IMG/VR virus record: IMGVR_UViG_3300028384_001023
Span: 1 to 57,138 of that record
Origin: a virus
DNA: 57,138 nucleotides
Direction: 5' to 3' (one strand)
The position numbers and the translations under genes are program-made. A model generated the notes under the pieces. That model worked only from the letters and a program-made list of their open reading frames with translations. It was not told the origin of the DNA and made no database searches. Shown here piece by piece: positions 40,152 through 49,865 of the stretch (its first letter is position 1; each line of letters starts with the position of its first letter).

Positions 40152-43100
40152 ATGCCGCTAAATTTTAACGATACTACCTTTAATACAAGATACAGGGACG
40201 ATTTCACCGATAGTGACGGTTATTATCGTATCCTGTTTAATAGTGGTAAAGCTCTGCAAGCACGTGAACTTACGCAGATGCAAACTATCATTCAAAATCA
40301 AATCGAAAGATTTGGTAATGGCTTGTTAAAAGAGGGTGCAGTCGTAAAAGCTGGTGGTTTAACAGTCGATAATGCGTATGAGTTTGTAAAACTAGATCCT
40401 ACTTCTACAAGTACTACTGCAACTGTCGGATCTATATTAACTGGTGCTACGTCAGGAGTAACAGGTGTAGTTTTAGCCGTTGAGGCTGCATCAGGAAGTG
40501 ATCCAGCAACAATCTTTGTGCGCTATAATAATACTACAAATATTGCATTGGCTTCTACTTCACCTCGATTTACACCAGGAGAAAGTTTAGGCAGTGGACT
40601 TATAGTTCAGATAATTGACACTACTGCTAATCCAGCTGTAGGACGTGGTACTCTTGTAACTGCAGGTGAGTCAATTTTCTTTAGTCAAGGTTTATTCGTT
40701 TGGACAGAAGAGCAAACCCTAATACTTGATAAGTACAGTGATATTGCTAACGGAGAAGTAGGATTTCAAATCTTACAAGATATCATTACAGTAAATGATA
40801 CAAATAAACTCTATGATAATCAAGGCACTAATCCTAACTTAACTGCGCCTGGAGCTGATAGATATCGTGTTAGATTAAAAATTATTGAAAAGTCTGATGT
40901 ACCTGCAGGCGGAAACTTCTTACACATAGCAACAGTAAAAAATGGTGTTGTTTTTAATGTAGTAGAAGACGCTTATGTTACTCAGTTCAGTATACCTCGT
41001 GATCTTTTAGCTTTACGAATAAAGGAAAATTCGGGCGACTACATAGTAAAACCATTTAAGTTATTATTTGAAGATGATTCTGCCAATACTCATCTACTGA
41101 TGAATGTAAGCGACGGCATTGGGGTAATAGAAGGTTATCGTGTTGCTCGCAATACTCCTACTAAGATAAGAGTGGCAAAACCTACTACTACATATGAAAT
41201 CACGAATGAAGCTACTGGTATTGACTTTGGTAATTACGTAGAAGTACACAGAGATTCATCTGTAAGTGGTCCAAATACAAATACTATGCAACAATTAAAT
41301 CTGCGTGACTCTGCAGATTATAATGGTTCTACTATTGGTACTGCAAGAGTAAGAGCAATTACAGATGTTGGTGGTAATAGTTTACGTTACTCTCTATTCG
41401 ATATTCAAATGAATAGCGGTAATAACTTTCGAGAAGTAAAGAGTATTGGCACAGGATCTGGTCAATATTTTAATCCTCTTCGTCTATCAAATAATACTGT
41501 GCTGTCTGATCGTACAAATCACAGCTTGATTTTTCCATTACAAGGTACAAGACCTAGTACAATATCAAACGCATCTTTAACTCACCAATATTATATTTCA
41601 GGTACATCATCTGCTGGTGGTCAACTTACGATCGATGTAAGCACCATTGGTACACTCGATAATGCAAATGATTGGATATTCCTCACTCCTACAGGAACTG
41701 TTGATAATAGCACTCTCGGCGGATTAAATGTTGGTAGTGGTACAACAACCGTAACTGGTCTTCCTACATCAACAGCTATTAAAGCATATGTTTATGTCCA
41801 AGAGCCTTCTGCGATTGTGCGTACGAAGACAAACCAAACTGACACAAGAATTTATAAGACTATTGAAACTGTAAATGGACAACAGCAAATTAACCTCGAT
41901 GTTCCAGATGTTCATAACATTAAAGCCATCAAATTAACAGATTCAAATGGAATTGATATTGCCGATAGATTTGCGTTAGACGACGGCCGTCGTGATAATA
42001 TGTATAATTTCTCTCGTCTACTACTTAGACCTGGTGCAACAGCTCCTACAGGAAATGTTTATGTACGTTTTGATTATTTTAGTCACGGTCCAGGTAACTT
42101 CTTTGCGGCGAATAGTTATAATGGCGCTGTAAATTACGCTGATATACCAGATTATCGTAATGCAGCTGGCGAACGGATCGACATGCGTGACGTATTAGAT
42201 TTTCGCCCTGTTTCTAATGATTCTGATGGAAACTTCGCTACTTCAGGTATTTCGTACCTTCCACAACCAGCAACAGTAGTGACATCTGATAACACGTATT
42301 ACAACGCACAAGCTGGCATACTCTCAATCGACAAAGAAAATAACTTTATAGTAACACTTGGAGATCCTGCGCAGGTTGCGACTGTAGATCAGAGTTCTAT
42401 CATTGGTTTACCTCTTTATAGGTTTACATTAAATGCTAATACTTTAAATGATAGTGACTTGTCAATTTCAATTATTGATCATAGAAGATATACAATGAAA
42501 GATATTGGTATGATCGAAGATCGAATTGATAAGCTAGAAGAAGCAGTAGCACTAAATGCTCTAGAAAATAGTATATTGTCATATCAAGTTTATGATTCAG
42601 CTGGACTTGATAGAACAAGAGCAGGTATTTTTGTAGATAATTTCTATGATCATACTCGTATCGATAGATTGCCAGGTGCAGGATACAGAGCATCAATTGA
42701 TCCTCTAAAAGGCCATATGCGTCCAGGGTTTATAGAAAATAACATACGCTTGATTTACGATTCTGCAGCATCAACAAATACTATCCTAAAGGGTGATAAT
42801 GTTTACGTAAAGCATGATGAAATAAAATTCTTAGAACAACCATTTGCCTGTTTAGCAACTAAAATTAACCCGTTTACAACATCAACTTATGAAGGTAACG
42901 TAGTAGTATCACCAGCATCAGATGAATGGAGAGATATCGAAGTTGCTTCAAAGACAATGATTGATGGTGGTACAAAATTAGCCACAAATAATGCGCTGAA
43001 CTGGGACAACTGGTCTTGGAATTGGGGTGGAAAAACAGTTGATGAGTTAAAAGTAGGTGATAATACAAATACTATTACGAAAACATCTGGTAGTACAAAG

Positions 43101-43817
43101 ACAAAGACTGTGAATAAAGTAGTTTCAGAGTCTACTTTGTTAGAAGTAATTGGTCAAAGAGTGTTAAATATTGCTTTATTGCCTTATATTAGATCACGTA
43201 TAGTATCAATCAAGGCACGTGGATTAAGACCAAATACAAACGTTGCGGTATTCTTTGATGGTGATCGCTTAGAAGATTACGTAAGAGAAGCTCCATTTGA
43301 AAGATACAGCTCAACGACAAAAGATTACGGTAACACATTAAAGGGTTTATTATCACACCCAGACGGAGCTACTGCTCTTATTACAAATGCAAATGGTGAA
43401 GTAGATATCTCGTTTATGATACCGAATAATAGCTCTTATAAATATAGAGCTGGTAGCCATGAAATAAAGATTCTTGATATTACAATAGATAGAGAAGAAT
43501 TAGCTGGTACTATTGCTAGAGGTGTATACACTGCTCAAGGATATCTCGATACAGTGCACCAAGATATCAAATCAACTCGTGTGTTAGAGGTAGAAGGTTC
43601 TAAGACTACAGAAATCATCCATTATTATTCTAGCGGAGGAGACGGCCGCGGCGGCCGCACCAGCAGTGGTGGAGGCGATAATGATTATACGCCTAGTCAC
43701 TACAGCGATACTGGCGGATATTCAAACAGCGGAAGCAGGGGCCGACAAGATTATGATGGTGGTGGTGATCCGTGGGGTGGCGGCGGCTCAGATTTTGGCG
43801 GCGGCCAGTGGACATAG
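40152..43817 (+). CDS. Large tail/baseplate structural protein (DUF4815-like) with Gly-rich tail
   Basis: 1221 residues. The N-terminal YRDDFTDSDGYYRILFNSGKALQARELTQMQ pattern is that of the very large DUF4815-type virion proteins of marine T4-like phages; DYRNAAGERIDMRDVLDFRP is another landmark. The last 60 residues are low complexity: Gly, Ser, Arg and Asp with GRGGR, then GGGDPWGGGGSDFGGG, encoded by a GC-rich stretch (43625-43816) in an otherwise AT-rich gene. The Gly-rich end might be a flexible linker or adhesin loop. Confidence 0.7.
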   Translation: MPLNFNDTTFNTRYRDDFTDSDGYYRILFNSGKALQARELTQMQTIIQNQIERFGNGLLKEGAVVKAGGLTVDNAYEFVKLDPTSTSTTATVGSILTGATSGVTGVVLAVEAASGSDPATIFVRYNNTTNIALASTSPRFTPGESLGSGLIVQIIDTTANPAVGRGTLVTAGESIFFSQGLFVWTEEQTLILDKYSDIANGEVGFQILQDIITVNDTNKLYDNQGTNPNLTAPGADRYRVRLKIIEKSDVPAGGNFLHIATVKNGVVFNVVEDAYVTQFSIPRDLLALRIKENSGDYIVKPFKLLFEDDSANTHLLMNVSDGIGVIEGYRVARNTPTKIRVAKPTTTYEITNEATGIDFGNYVEVHRDSSVSGPNTNTMQQLNLRDSADYNGSTIGTARVRAITDVGGNSLRYSLFDIQMNSGNNFREVKSIGTGSGQYFNPLRLSNNTVLSDRTNHSLIFPLQGTRPSTISNASLTHQYYISGTSSAGGQLTIDVSTIGTLDNANDWIFLTPTGTVDNSTLGGLNVGSGTTTVTGLPTSTAIKAYVYVQEPSAIVRTKTNQTDTRIYKTIETVNGQQQINLDVPDVHNIKAIKLTDSNGIDIADRFALDDGRRDNMYNFSRLLLRPGATAPTGNVYVRFDYFSHGPGNFFAANSYNGAVNYADIPDYRNAAGERIDMRDVLDFRPVSNDSDGNFATSGISYLPQPATVVTSDNTYYNAQAGILSIDKENNFIVTLGDPAQVATVDQSSIIGLPLYRFTLNANTLNDSDLSISIIDHRRYTMKDIGMIEDRIDKLEEAVALNALENSILSYQVYDSAGLDRTRAGIFVDNFYDHTRIDRLPGAGYRASIDPLKGHMRPGFIENNIRLIYDSAASTNTILKGDNVYVKHDEIKFLEQPFACLATKINPFTTSTYEGNVVVSPASDEWRDIEVASKTMIDGGTKLATNNALNWDNWSWNWGGKTVDELKVGDNTNTITKTSGSTKTKTVNKVVSESTLLEVIGQRVLNIALLPYIRSRIVSIKARGLRPNTNVAVFFDGDRLEDYVREAPFERYSSTTKDYGNTLKGLLSHPDGATALITNANGEVDISFMIPNNSSYKYRAGSHEIKILDITIDREELAGTIARGVYTAQGYLDTVHQDIKSTRVLEVEGSKTTEIIHYYSSGGDGRGGRTSSGGGDNDYTPSHYSDTGGYSNSGSRGRQDYDGGGDPWGGGGSDFGGGQWT

Positions 43818-43834
43818 GTAAATAAGGATTAAAA

Positions 43835-45418
43835 ATGGCAGTAAATTCACTCGGTTACGTATCTAGTAAAAATCCTATAGCACAATCGATTTATATCGAT
43901 GAACCTACAGGCATATTTGTTACTAAGATCAAACTTTTCTTTAAGAGCCGCGTTAATCCAGGTAACGTCTATGTACCTCAAGTTTCGGTGCAGTTAAGAC
44001 CAATGCGTAATGGAGTTCCATCTATAACAGATATTATTCCTGGGTCAGTAGTATATTTAAACTCAAGTGCTATTAATGTTTCTGCAGATGGCAGTACAGG
44101 TACTGATTTTGTCTTTGATGAACCTGTATTTCTTGACGGCTTAAGAGATTACGCAATAGTGTTATATTCTGAAATACCAGATTATGAAGTTTATATTTCA
44201 GAAATTGATAAACAAATTATTGGTTCAAACTCTTTACGTGTATCAAAAAATCCTAGTATTGGTAGTTTATTCTATTCACAAAATGGAGCTACATTTACTG
44301 CCAATCAAAAACAAGATCTTAAATTCGAATTATATAGAGCAGAATTTAGGCATAAAACTGCGGAAGTAATATTACATAATGCTACACTTCCTCGTCATAA
44401 ACTTACAAATAATCCTATGCGAGTAGTGAATGGAGCTTCTGAAGTTTATGTTTATCTACCAGGACATGGGTTGACTGTAGGAGATGAAGTTGCTATTACT
44501 GGTGCTGTAGGATTTGCTAATATTGCGGCTTCAGCATTGAATGATGACCATACAATTACTAAAGTTGATGCTACAGGATACGAGTTTGATTGTGGTACGA
44601 ATGCTAATGCAGATGCTTTAGGCGGAGGAAATGCAGTACAATCATTAAGAAATATGCCTTTTTCTGCAATATATCCACATACTCAACTGATGTTACCTGG
44701 TGGGACTAGTCAAGGTTCTAGGATAAAAACTTCAACTGGTAAATCCTTTGCTGGCTTAGAAACTCCATATACAAAATCAGCTAACTATAATACTATTGCT
44801 TTGAATAATACTAGCTACAATCTTCAAGCCCCGCAGGTCGTCATGGCAGACTCTATCGAATCGGTAGAACTAGCTGGTGGAGTGAAATCCCTTGATTTAA
44901 GTATTGAAATGTCATCTAATAATACAATCGTTTCTCCGATTGTTGACTTACAACGTAGTTCAATATCTCTAATTCATAATATGATTGATAAGCAAGATTC
45001 TGCTACACGAACTGGTTTTAATACTCCAGTATTCTATGTAGGTGAAGAAGAAAAAATTGCTGGTAGCGCTGCAGCTAAACACATCACTATACCTGTAAAG
45101 TTAAGAGAAGACGCCGTAGGATTAAAGGTCATCTTAGCTGCTAATGTGCCTTCTGCTTGTGATTATCAGTTGTTTTATAGAACTACTACTGGTGATGGAG
45201 ATCTTCGTGAAGAATCATTTATTGAAATTAAACCAGAAACTCAATTTCCTAAAGATGATAATCCTCTAGTATTTAGAGAACACGAATATCTAATTGGTGG
45301 CAGAGGCGGACAATTAGATGCGTTTTCGCAGTATCAGTTGAAAATAGTAATGAGATCTACTAATAACGCTCGTGTGCCAGTATTCAAGGACTTAAGAACT
45401 ATAGCATTAGCAACATGA
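43835..45418 (+). CDS. Structural protein matching the usual C-terminal half of DUF4815-type proteins
   Basis: 527 residues. NPIAQSIYIDEPTGIFVTKIKLFFKS, VSVQLRPMRNGVPS, DFVFDEPVFLDGLRDYAIVLYSEIPDYEVYI form a beta module that, from memory, is usually fused in one long polypeptide with the upstream protein type. Here it has its own ATG after AAGGA, 17 bases downstream of the Gly-rich end. It probably assembles with the 1221-residue protein in the baseplate or fibre network. Confidence 0.65.
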   Translation: MAVNSLGYVSSKNPIAQSIYIDEPTGIFVTKIKLFFKSRVNPGNVYVPQVSVQLRPMRNGVPSITDIIPGSVVYLNSSAINVSADGSTGTDFVFDEPVFLDGLRDYAIVLYSEIPDYEVYISEIDKQIIGSNSLRVSKNPSIGSLFYSQNGATFTANQKQDLKFELYRAEFRHKTAEVILHNATLPRHKLTNNPMRVVNGASEVYVYLPGHGLTVGDEVAITGAVGFANIAASALNDDHTITKVDATGYEFDCGTNANADALGGGNAVQSLRNMPFSAIYPHTQLMLPGGTSQGSRIKTSTGKSFAGLETPYTKSANYNTIALNNTSYNLQAPQVVMADSIESVELAGGVKSLDLSIEMSSNNTIVSPIVDLQRSSISLIHNMIDKQDSATRTGFNTPVFYVGEEEKIAGSAAAKHITIPVKLREDAVGLKVILAANVPSACDYQLFYRTTTGDGDLREESFIEIKPETQFPKDDNPLVFREHEYLIGGRGGQLDAFSQYQLKIVMRSTNNARVPVFKDLRTIALAT

Positions 45419-45615
45419 AGTTATCTAAAATACAAGGCCATGATAACATGGCTATCGATGAAAACGGTGTAATACATAATATAAATAAGAATGAGATTGA
45501 AGCTGCACGTGAAAGAAAAAAACTACGTAAGCAGCGAGATGCCGAGTTAGAAGATTTAAAGAAGGACGTGAGCGAGATGAAAGATATGCTCGCTAAAATC
45601 ATAGAGAGACTATAA
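45415..45615 (+). CDS. Small coiled-coil protein, 66 aa
   Basis: Overlaps the previous stop by four bases. After a short N-terminal part (QGHDNMAIDENGVIHN) residues 25-66 form a charged helix with heptads (AARERKKLRKQRDAELEDLKKDV then EMKDMLAKIIERL), a likely oligomerising coiled coil. It could be a fibre connector or assembly factor. A late box lies within it. Confidence 0.65.
   Translation: MKLSKIQGHDNMAIDENGVIHNINKNEIEAARERKKLRKQRDAELEDLKKDVSEMKDMLAKIIERL
45480..45487 (+). promoter_or_regulatory. T4-type late promoter box inside the 45415 gene
   Basis: Exact TATAAATA in coding sequence, about 128 bases upstream of the 45615 fibre gene. It could add late transcripts for the distal fibre genes; being intragenic it may be fortuitous. 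Confidence 0.4.
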
Positions 45616-46160
45616 TGCCAAGAAAAATATTAGTAAACCTGAATAATTCTATCGGCACTTTCGTTCAAAAGACGAATGCAATGTCTGACTATGTAGGTGA
45701 CCTCGATAACCTGAATCCAGCAATCGCCGCAGCAAATTCAGACTCTAACTTAGTATCGGCCATTAATTACCTTGACTCTGCTGTAGCCCTACTGGGTGAT
45801 AGTGCCAACTTCTCATTCATGAAAGTTGATAGTGCTGTTATTAATTTCTTAACGGTTGACTCTGCAGTAATCACCACTCTACATGCAGATAGTGCATATA
45901 TAACATATGCTTCGATTAATAGTGCTGATATTAATCACCTTACTGTTGATAGTGGCGCTGTAATTAATGGTGGTCTAGTCGTTGACCGTATCACTGTTAC
46001 AGGAGATTCAACAGATGTGATTCTCCCATACGGCTCGATTGATAGTAACGAGATTCATGATAGCTCAATTAGTAGCAGACACATGGCTATGCTAGTTACT
46101 ACTCTTATTCTCGATTCAGCAGGAACTACATTAAAGACATTATATACACCAGGTAAATAA
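45615..46160 (+). CDS. Short fibre protein with 10-residue repeats
   Basis: 181 residues. Residues about 75-125 carry five consecutive 10-residue units: VDSAVINFLT, VDSAVITTLH, ADSAYITYAS, INSADINHLT, VDSGAVINGG. Such D-S-A/hydrophobic repeats suggest a triple beta-helix shaft. A DSNEIHDSSISSRHM part and a hydrophobic tail follow. Likely a small tail fibre or whisker; it shares the DSA style with the 37054 protein. Confidence 0.7.
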   Translation: MPRKILVNLNNSIGTFVQKTNAMSDYVGDLDNLNPAIAAANSDSNLVSAINYLDSAVALLGDSANFSFMKVDSAVINFLTVDSAVITTLHADSAYITYASINSADINHLTVDSGAVINGGLVVDRITVTGDSTDVILPYGSIDSNEIHDSSISSRHMAMLVTTLILDSAGTTLKTLYTPGK

Positions 46161-47390
46161 ATGACTGTACGCTCACCTTTATATTATACAGACAGTGGCA
46201 ATTTTCAAGAGTACTCATTAGTCGAACTCAATGATATTTACGCTGCAGTAAAAAGACAATTCTTAGCTTCTCCTTCGGTCGTACTCAACGTTGTGGCTTC
46301 AGGAGGAAACTTAGGTAATATATCAGAAACTCAAGTGATTGCTAGTCCAGCAAGAAGCAATAATCGTAGTTTTGGTAATAACACAGGCACACTAGGTAAC
46401 ATATCTACTGGTACTGTACAATATAGTCGTATCAATCAGGTACTCACACCTCCGGCTCAAAGCTTCAATGTTCAAAGTTTTAAGACTGGAGCATTTGGTA
46501 CAAATCCACCAATATACATGAATGATAGTGGAAACTTTGAACCATTCAATGATTCAGACTTTATCGATACGTTTGTTAAGCCCGCGGTAAATTCATTTGC
46601 ATCAGCTGCAAGCGATCCACTTTATCAAATCGCTGGTGCTGTAACACCTACAGGATACTCACGAGTATCGAATACTCCTATATACGTTGATAATAATGCC
46701 AATATTAGCGCATATGGTTCAGGAGCTTTGCCCGAAGCAAGGACTCAAGGGACAGTAATCAACAACTATTATCTTGTTCGTAAATCAAGTGGTGGAGTAA
46801 ATAACATTAGATCAGATGTTACGTATCAAATAGTAAATTTACAAGGCGTAGGAACTGGATTAAAAGTAGATGTATCAAAAATTGGCACGACATATAATTT
46901 GATTATTAATGATGGCGGTCAAAACTATCAAGCTGCTGATAGCTTCAAGATACTAGGAACTGAGCTTGGTGGTTCTACTCCTGATAATGATATCAATTTT
47001 CTAGTCAATGGTGTAGACTCTGCAAATGCTCCACAGCCATTTGCTGTCACAGCTTTAATTACCTCTGGTACTCCAGTTGCAAAAGAATACCACGTACCAG
47101 TTACTCATACAAACTCTGGTGATTTTAAAGTAATGCCAAAATCAACCTTTGATAATATGATTCAGTTAGCTGCAAAAGATGTTTCTACGTCCACTCCTGG
47201 TTATACTATCACATACGATTTTAATACTGGCCAACAGGTCGGTACAGCTATGATAGACACTCGGCTATTGAATCCAACACAAACAAGAAGAAACTATCAA
47301 ACTGGTGATACATACTATTCACAGAGAGTGCCAACTGGTGGAACACAAACTCAAGTTAACTCACATTATTTAGGAGTCACTATAACATGA
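46161..47390 (+). CDS. Virion structural protein with repeated PxYxxDSGNF motif
   Basis: 409 residues. A motif recurs about four times: SPLYYTDSGNFQEYS, PPIYMNDSGNFEPFN, TPIYVDNNANISAY and, weakly, VTHTNSGDFKVMP, each followed by a helical segment (e.g. DFIDTFVKPAV). This points to four repeated domains in a fibre or baseplate-peripheral protein. Starts directly after the previous stop. Confidence 0.65.
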   Translation: MTVRSPLYYTDSGNFQEYSLVELNDIYAAVKRQFLASPSVVLNVVASGGNLGNISETQVIASPARSNNRSFGNNTGTLGNISTGTVQYSRINQVLTPPAQSFNVQSFKTGAFGTNPPIYMNDSGNFEPFNDSDFIDTFVKPAVNSFASAASDPLYQIAGAVTPTGYSRVSNTPIYVDNNANISAYGSGALPEARTQGTVINNYYLVRKSSGGVNNIRSDVTYQIVNLQGVGTGLKVDVSKIGTTYNLIINDGGQNYQAADSFKILGTELGGSTPDNDINFLVNGVDSANAPQPFAVTALITSGTPVAKEYHVPVTHTNSGDFKVMPKSTFDNMIQLAAKDVSTSTPGYTITYDFNTGQQVGTAMIDTRLLNPTQTRRNYQTGDTYYSQRVPTGGTQTQVNSHYLGVTIT

Positions 47391-47884
47391 TTACCTCAGA
47401 AAACCTTGTACAGGCTCGTTATACTGATGACGCTCGTACTACTATTGAATGTTTAATTAAAAATGACGTAGATGATTTGATGCATTCTTTCTATGTCAAC
47501 GTTGACCCTGAGAATGTTTATTTTCAACAGTTAATGACAGTTGCATCTCTCGAAGATATTGATGCATGGTCAGAGACTTACTATGCAAATATCCGTGAAG
47601 AGATTGAGACAGTACACACCCAACTAATCGAAGCTGGCAAGGTTGATTATACACGTATTGCTGGTCCAGAAGATACTGCTCAACAAATGGAAAAGTATGC
47701 ACAGATGATGTTTGCATACGACGACACTGATACCGATCACGTTGAAAAGATGTTTAACTTGAAGCTTGAGCTGTTTGAGTTAGATGAAGTAGAAAACGCG
47801 GATAGCGCAACAAAAGAAGCTTTACGTTTAGAGGATGATCCTGTAAATCTTGTTAAACAATTATGGGATATCAGGAATCCATAG
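47387..47884 (+). CDS. Acidic protein, possible fibre assembly factor, 165 aa
   Basis: Strongly acidic and helical (DDTDTDHVEKM, LFELDEVENADSATKEA). It overlaps the preceding structural gene by four bases and is the last + strand gene before the - strand island. Acidic helical proteins at the end of fibre operons are often chaperones, but this is only positional inference. Its end overlaps the convergent gene by 14 bases. Confidence 0.5.
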   Translation: MITSENLVQARYTDDARTTIECLIKNDVDDLMHSFYVNVDPENVYFQQLMTVASLEDIDAWSETYYANIREEIETVHTQLIEAGKVDYTRIAGPEDTAQQMEKYAQMMFAYDDTDTDHVEKMFNLKLELFELDEVENADSATKEALRLEDDPVNLVKQLWDIRNP

Positions 47885-48482
47885 TGTAGTGTAATAACTT
47901 TACATTTGGGTTTACTTTATCTAAATAAAAGTAATCACCTGGGTATTTACGATTTATTTGAGTCAACCATTCTTTGGTTGGCTCTTTTATCATACGGCCA
48001 CACCATTCATCAGGTATAAATTTCAAATCGAGTCTCTTCTTAACCATGTACTCTACGAAATTCTCTTCGCCGTTTACAGGACCAGGTTTTACACCGAGTT
48101 TAATAAAATACTCTTCCCAAAAGAATTGAGATTGTACAAACTCGTCGTAGATATATCTTACGTCGTCAGGATAAAACTTATAAAAACCACCGTTGAGTTC
48201 ACAACCTGATACTTCTTCCCACCATGACCTCATACTCAAGAACTCTCCGCGTTTTATCGGATAGTTGATGATATCCATGTAGTCATTGATTAGGTCAATA
48301 TCAATATCGAGTACTACGACTGGCTCAGGACCTTGCACATTAAAGAAATTTATCTTATTCCACTGTAGCTTAAATTGTCCTTCATGCATAACTTCGATAT
48401 GCGGTATACGTTGCCGTATATGGTCTTCATAATCTAGCCCATATTTACTGCCTATGCGGCACGTATAAACCCTCAATTCCAT
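47871..48482 (-). CDS. Glycosyltransferase-like protein (- strand island, 1)
   Basis: 203 residues with a DxD-type motif VVVLDIDIDL (about residues 59-63), preceded by QWNKINFF; this K-x-x-x-F arrangement before the DxD is typical of small capsule-type GT-A transferases in phages. NGGFYKFYPDD may be the acceptor side. Last gene of the operon, overlapped 10 bases by the gene upstream. Confidence 0.6.
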   Translation of the reverse strand: MELRVYTCRIGSKYGLDYEDHIRQRIPHIEVMHEGQFKLQWNKINFFNVQGPEPVVVLDIDIDLINDYMDIINYPIKRGEFLSMRSWWEEVSGCELNGGFYKFYPDDVRYIYDEFVQSQFFWEEYFIKLGVKPGPVNGEENFVEYMVKKRLDLKFIPDEWCGRMIKEPTKEWLTQINRKYPGDYFYLDKVNPNVKLLHYTMDS

Positions 48483-49258
48483 AGTTCTTCTACCTTGTCA
48501 TACATCTGTGCTGCTTCATGTAATTCAAAATTAGTAGAGTTATTTGGATCAGTGTTGAATACACATATAATCTTGTCGTCTCTGAGTTTATGTCTTTCCA
48601 TATCATCAGGCCATTTACAACCTCGATTGAACGAGTAGTACATTGAAGGTGGTAGAAAATCAAACTTATCAAGATGACGTTGACTAATAAAATTGTCTGA
48701 TCCACCTGTGTAGATATGATAGATCCTTTCAGCGTGTTCTATACAATCATTCCAAATATCTATTAACTGAGTATCATCCCACATATAAAATCCACCATTA
48801 TTTTTGGCACCATGTCGATGCTTCCAATCAGGGTTATTTTCGTGTTCTGGATTGTGCCACCAAGATCTACCTGTCAATGGTCTTCCTTTGTACAGATTGA
48901 GTATAGGAGTCATATCGTTGTGTATGATAACGTCTAAGTCAAGTGCTATTCGTAAACCAGTTAAGCCCCAACAATACGGTTTAAAGTAGTTTAACTTTGG
49001 TCTGTCCCATAGGCGAGGCTTTCCGTTTCTCCAGTTATCTGAAGAAAACATTTCATCTGGCGTTGATTCTGGTAGGTCTCGTAGGAATGGGAGTATGGTT
49101 ATACGTTCATCTATTCCCTGTGCATCCTCTGTCTGACAGTAGAATTTAAATTCACAGGGCATATGTTTTTTAACCATATTATAAAGCCGATTGACATATA
49201 TTGGTTCATATTTGTCTCCCCACTTACTGCATATGATATTAATCATCTCTTTCGCCAA
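48473..49258 (-). CDS. Glycosyltransferase-like protein (- strand island, 2)
   Basis: 261 residues. ALDLDVIIHND holds the DxD (Asp107/Asp109), with CSKWGDKYEPIYVNRLYNMV near the N-terminus and NNGGFYMWDD and GSDNFISQR in the C-terminal half. Same architecture as its downstream neighbour: residues before the DxD include RPKLNYFKPY. Predicted cytoplasmic sugar transferase. Confidence 0.65.
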   Translation of the reverse strand: MAKEMINIICSKWGDKYEPIYVNRLYNMVKKHMPCEFKFYCQTEDAQGIDERITILPFLRDLPESTPDEMFSSDNWRNGKPRLWDRPKLNYFKPYCWGLTGLRIALDLDVIIHNDMTPILNLYKGRPLTGRSWWHNPEHENNPDWKHRHGAKNNGGFYMWDDTQLIDIWNDCIEHAERIYHIYTGGSDNFISQRHLDKFDFLPPSMYYSFNRGCKWPDDMERHKLRDDKIICVFNTDPNNSTNFELHEAAQMYDKVEELWN

Positions 49259-49865
49259 TAATCATAAATCTCTTATTATAATGATAATCATCGAATGGTA
49301 TCTCACCCTTATAGAAAGGTTTTATGATACCTGTCTGTTCTTGAAATTCTTCAAGAGATTCTACACAGTTTACATGAGCAGGTTCTTGTATGAAATCGTT
49401 TGATTGGAAAGCACACATGCCTTTGAATCTAATATCCTTCATATGCCACATATGCTCGCATGATGTATTGATTATGATATCTGCTTCAAGACTCTTCATG
49501 TCAAAGCTAATATCTCGACATTCGGTAGTAATATTACTGAACATCATCTTTGCTATATTCAATGTTCCGTGATCATAATCAACTAATACGATCTCTTTAA
49601 TATCTTTTAAATAATGTCTTAAGAGAGGAACGATTAGTGTACCATACCAAGCACCGAGTACATAGATGGTCTTATCCTTTTTTCCAGCCACAGGTGATAA
49701 TGATAGTCTTTCGACTAACCAAGATTTAGCTCTTATTTGATTTTCAGAATAAGAACGGGCGAAGTCTAAAGATCGATGCGGGTATTCTACTGCTATATGT
49801 TGTGCTATACGAGAAAATGTCCAAAATGGTATTGGACACTTAAGCATTGTTTTTGTAATAGTCAA
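49239..49865 (-). CDS. Class I SAM-dependent methyltransferase-like protein
   Basis: 208 residues. IYVLGAWYGTLIVPLL is a motif I-like glycine turn (about 67-82), EIVLVDYDHGTLNIA the acidic loop after strand 2, and DIIINTSCEHMWHM a motif IV-like segment. Substrate unknown; a small molecule, sugar or peptide is possible. It overlaps the radical SAM gene by 26 bases and the transferase gene by 20. Confidence 0.65.
   Translation of the reverse strand: MTITKTMLKCPIPFWTFSRIAQHIAVEYPHRSLDFARSYSENQIRAKSWLVERLSLSPVAGKKDKTIYVLGAWYGTLIVPLLRHYLKDIKEIVLVDYDHGTLNIAKMMFSNITTECRDISFDMKSLEADIIINTSCEHMWHMKDIRFKGMCAFQSNDFIQEPAHVNCVESLEEFQEQTGIIKPFYKGEIPFDDYHYNKRFMIIGERDD

Noticed and set aside
45837-45990. CRISPR-like 30-base periodicity
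   Set aside because: Units are diverged coding repeats without identical repeats and unique spacers.
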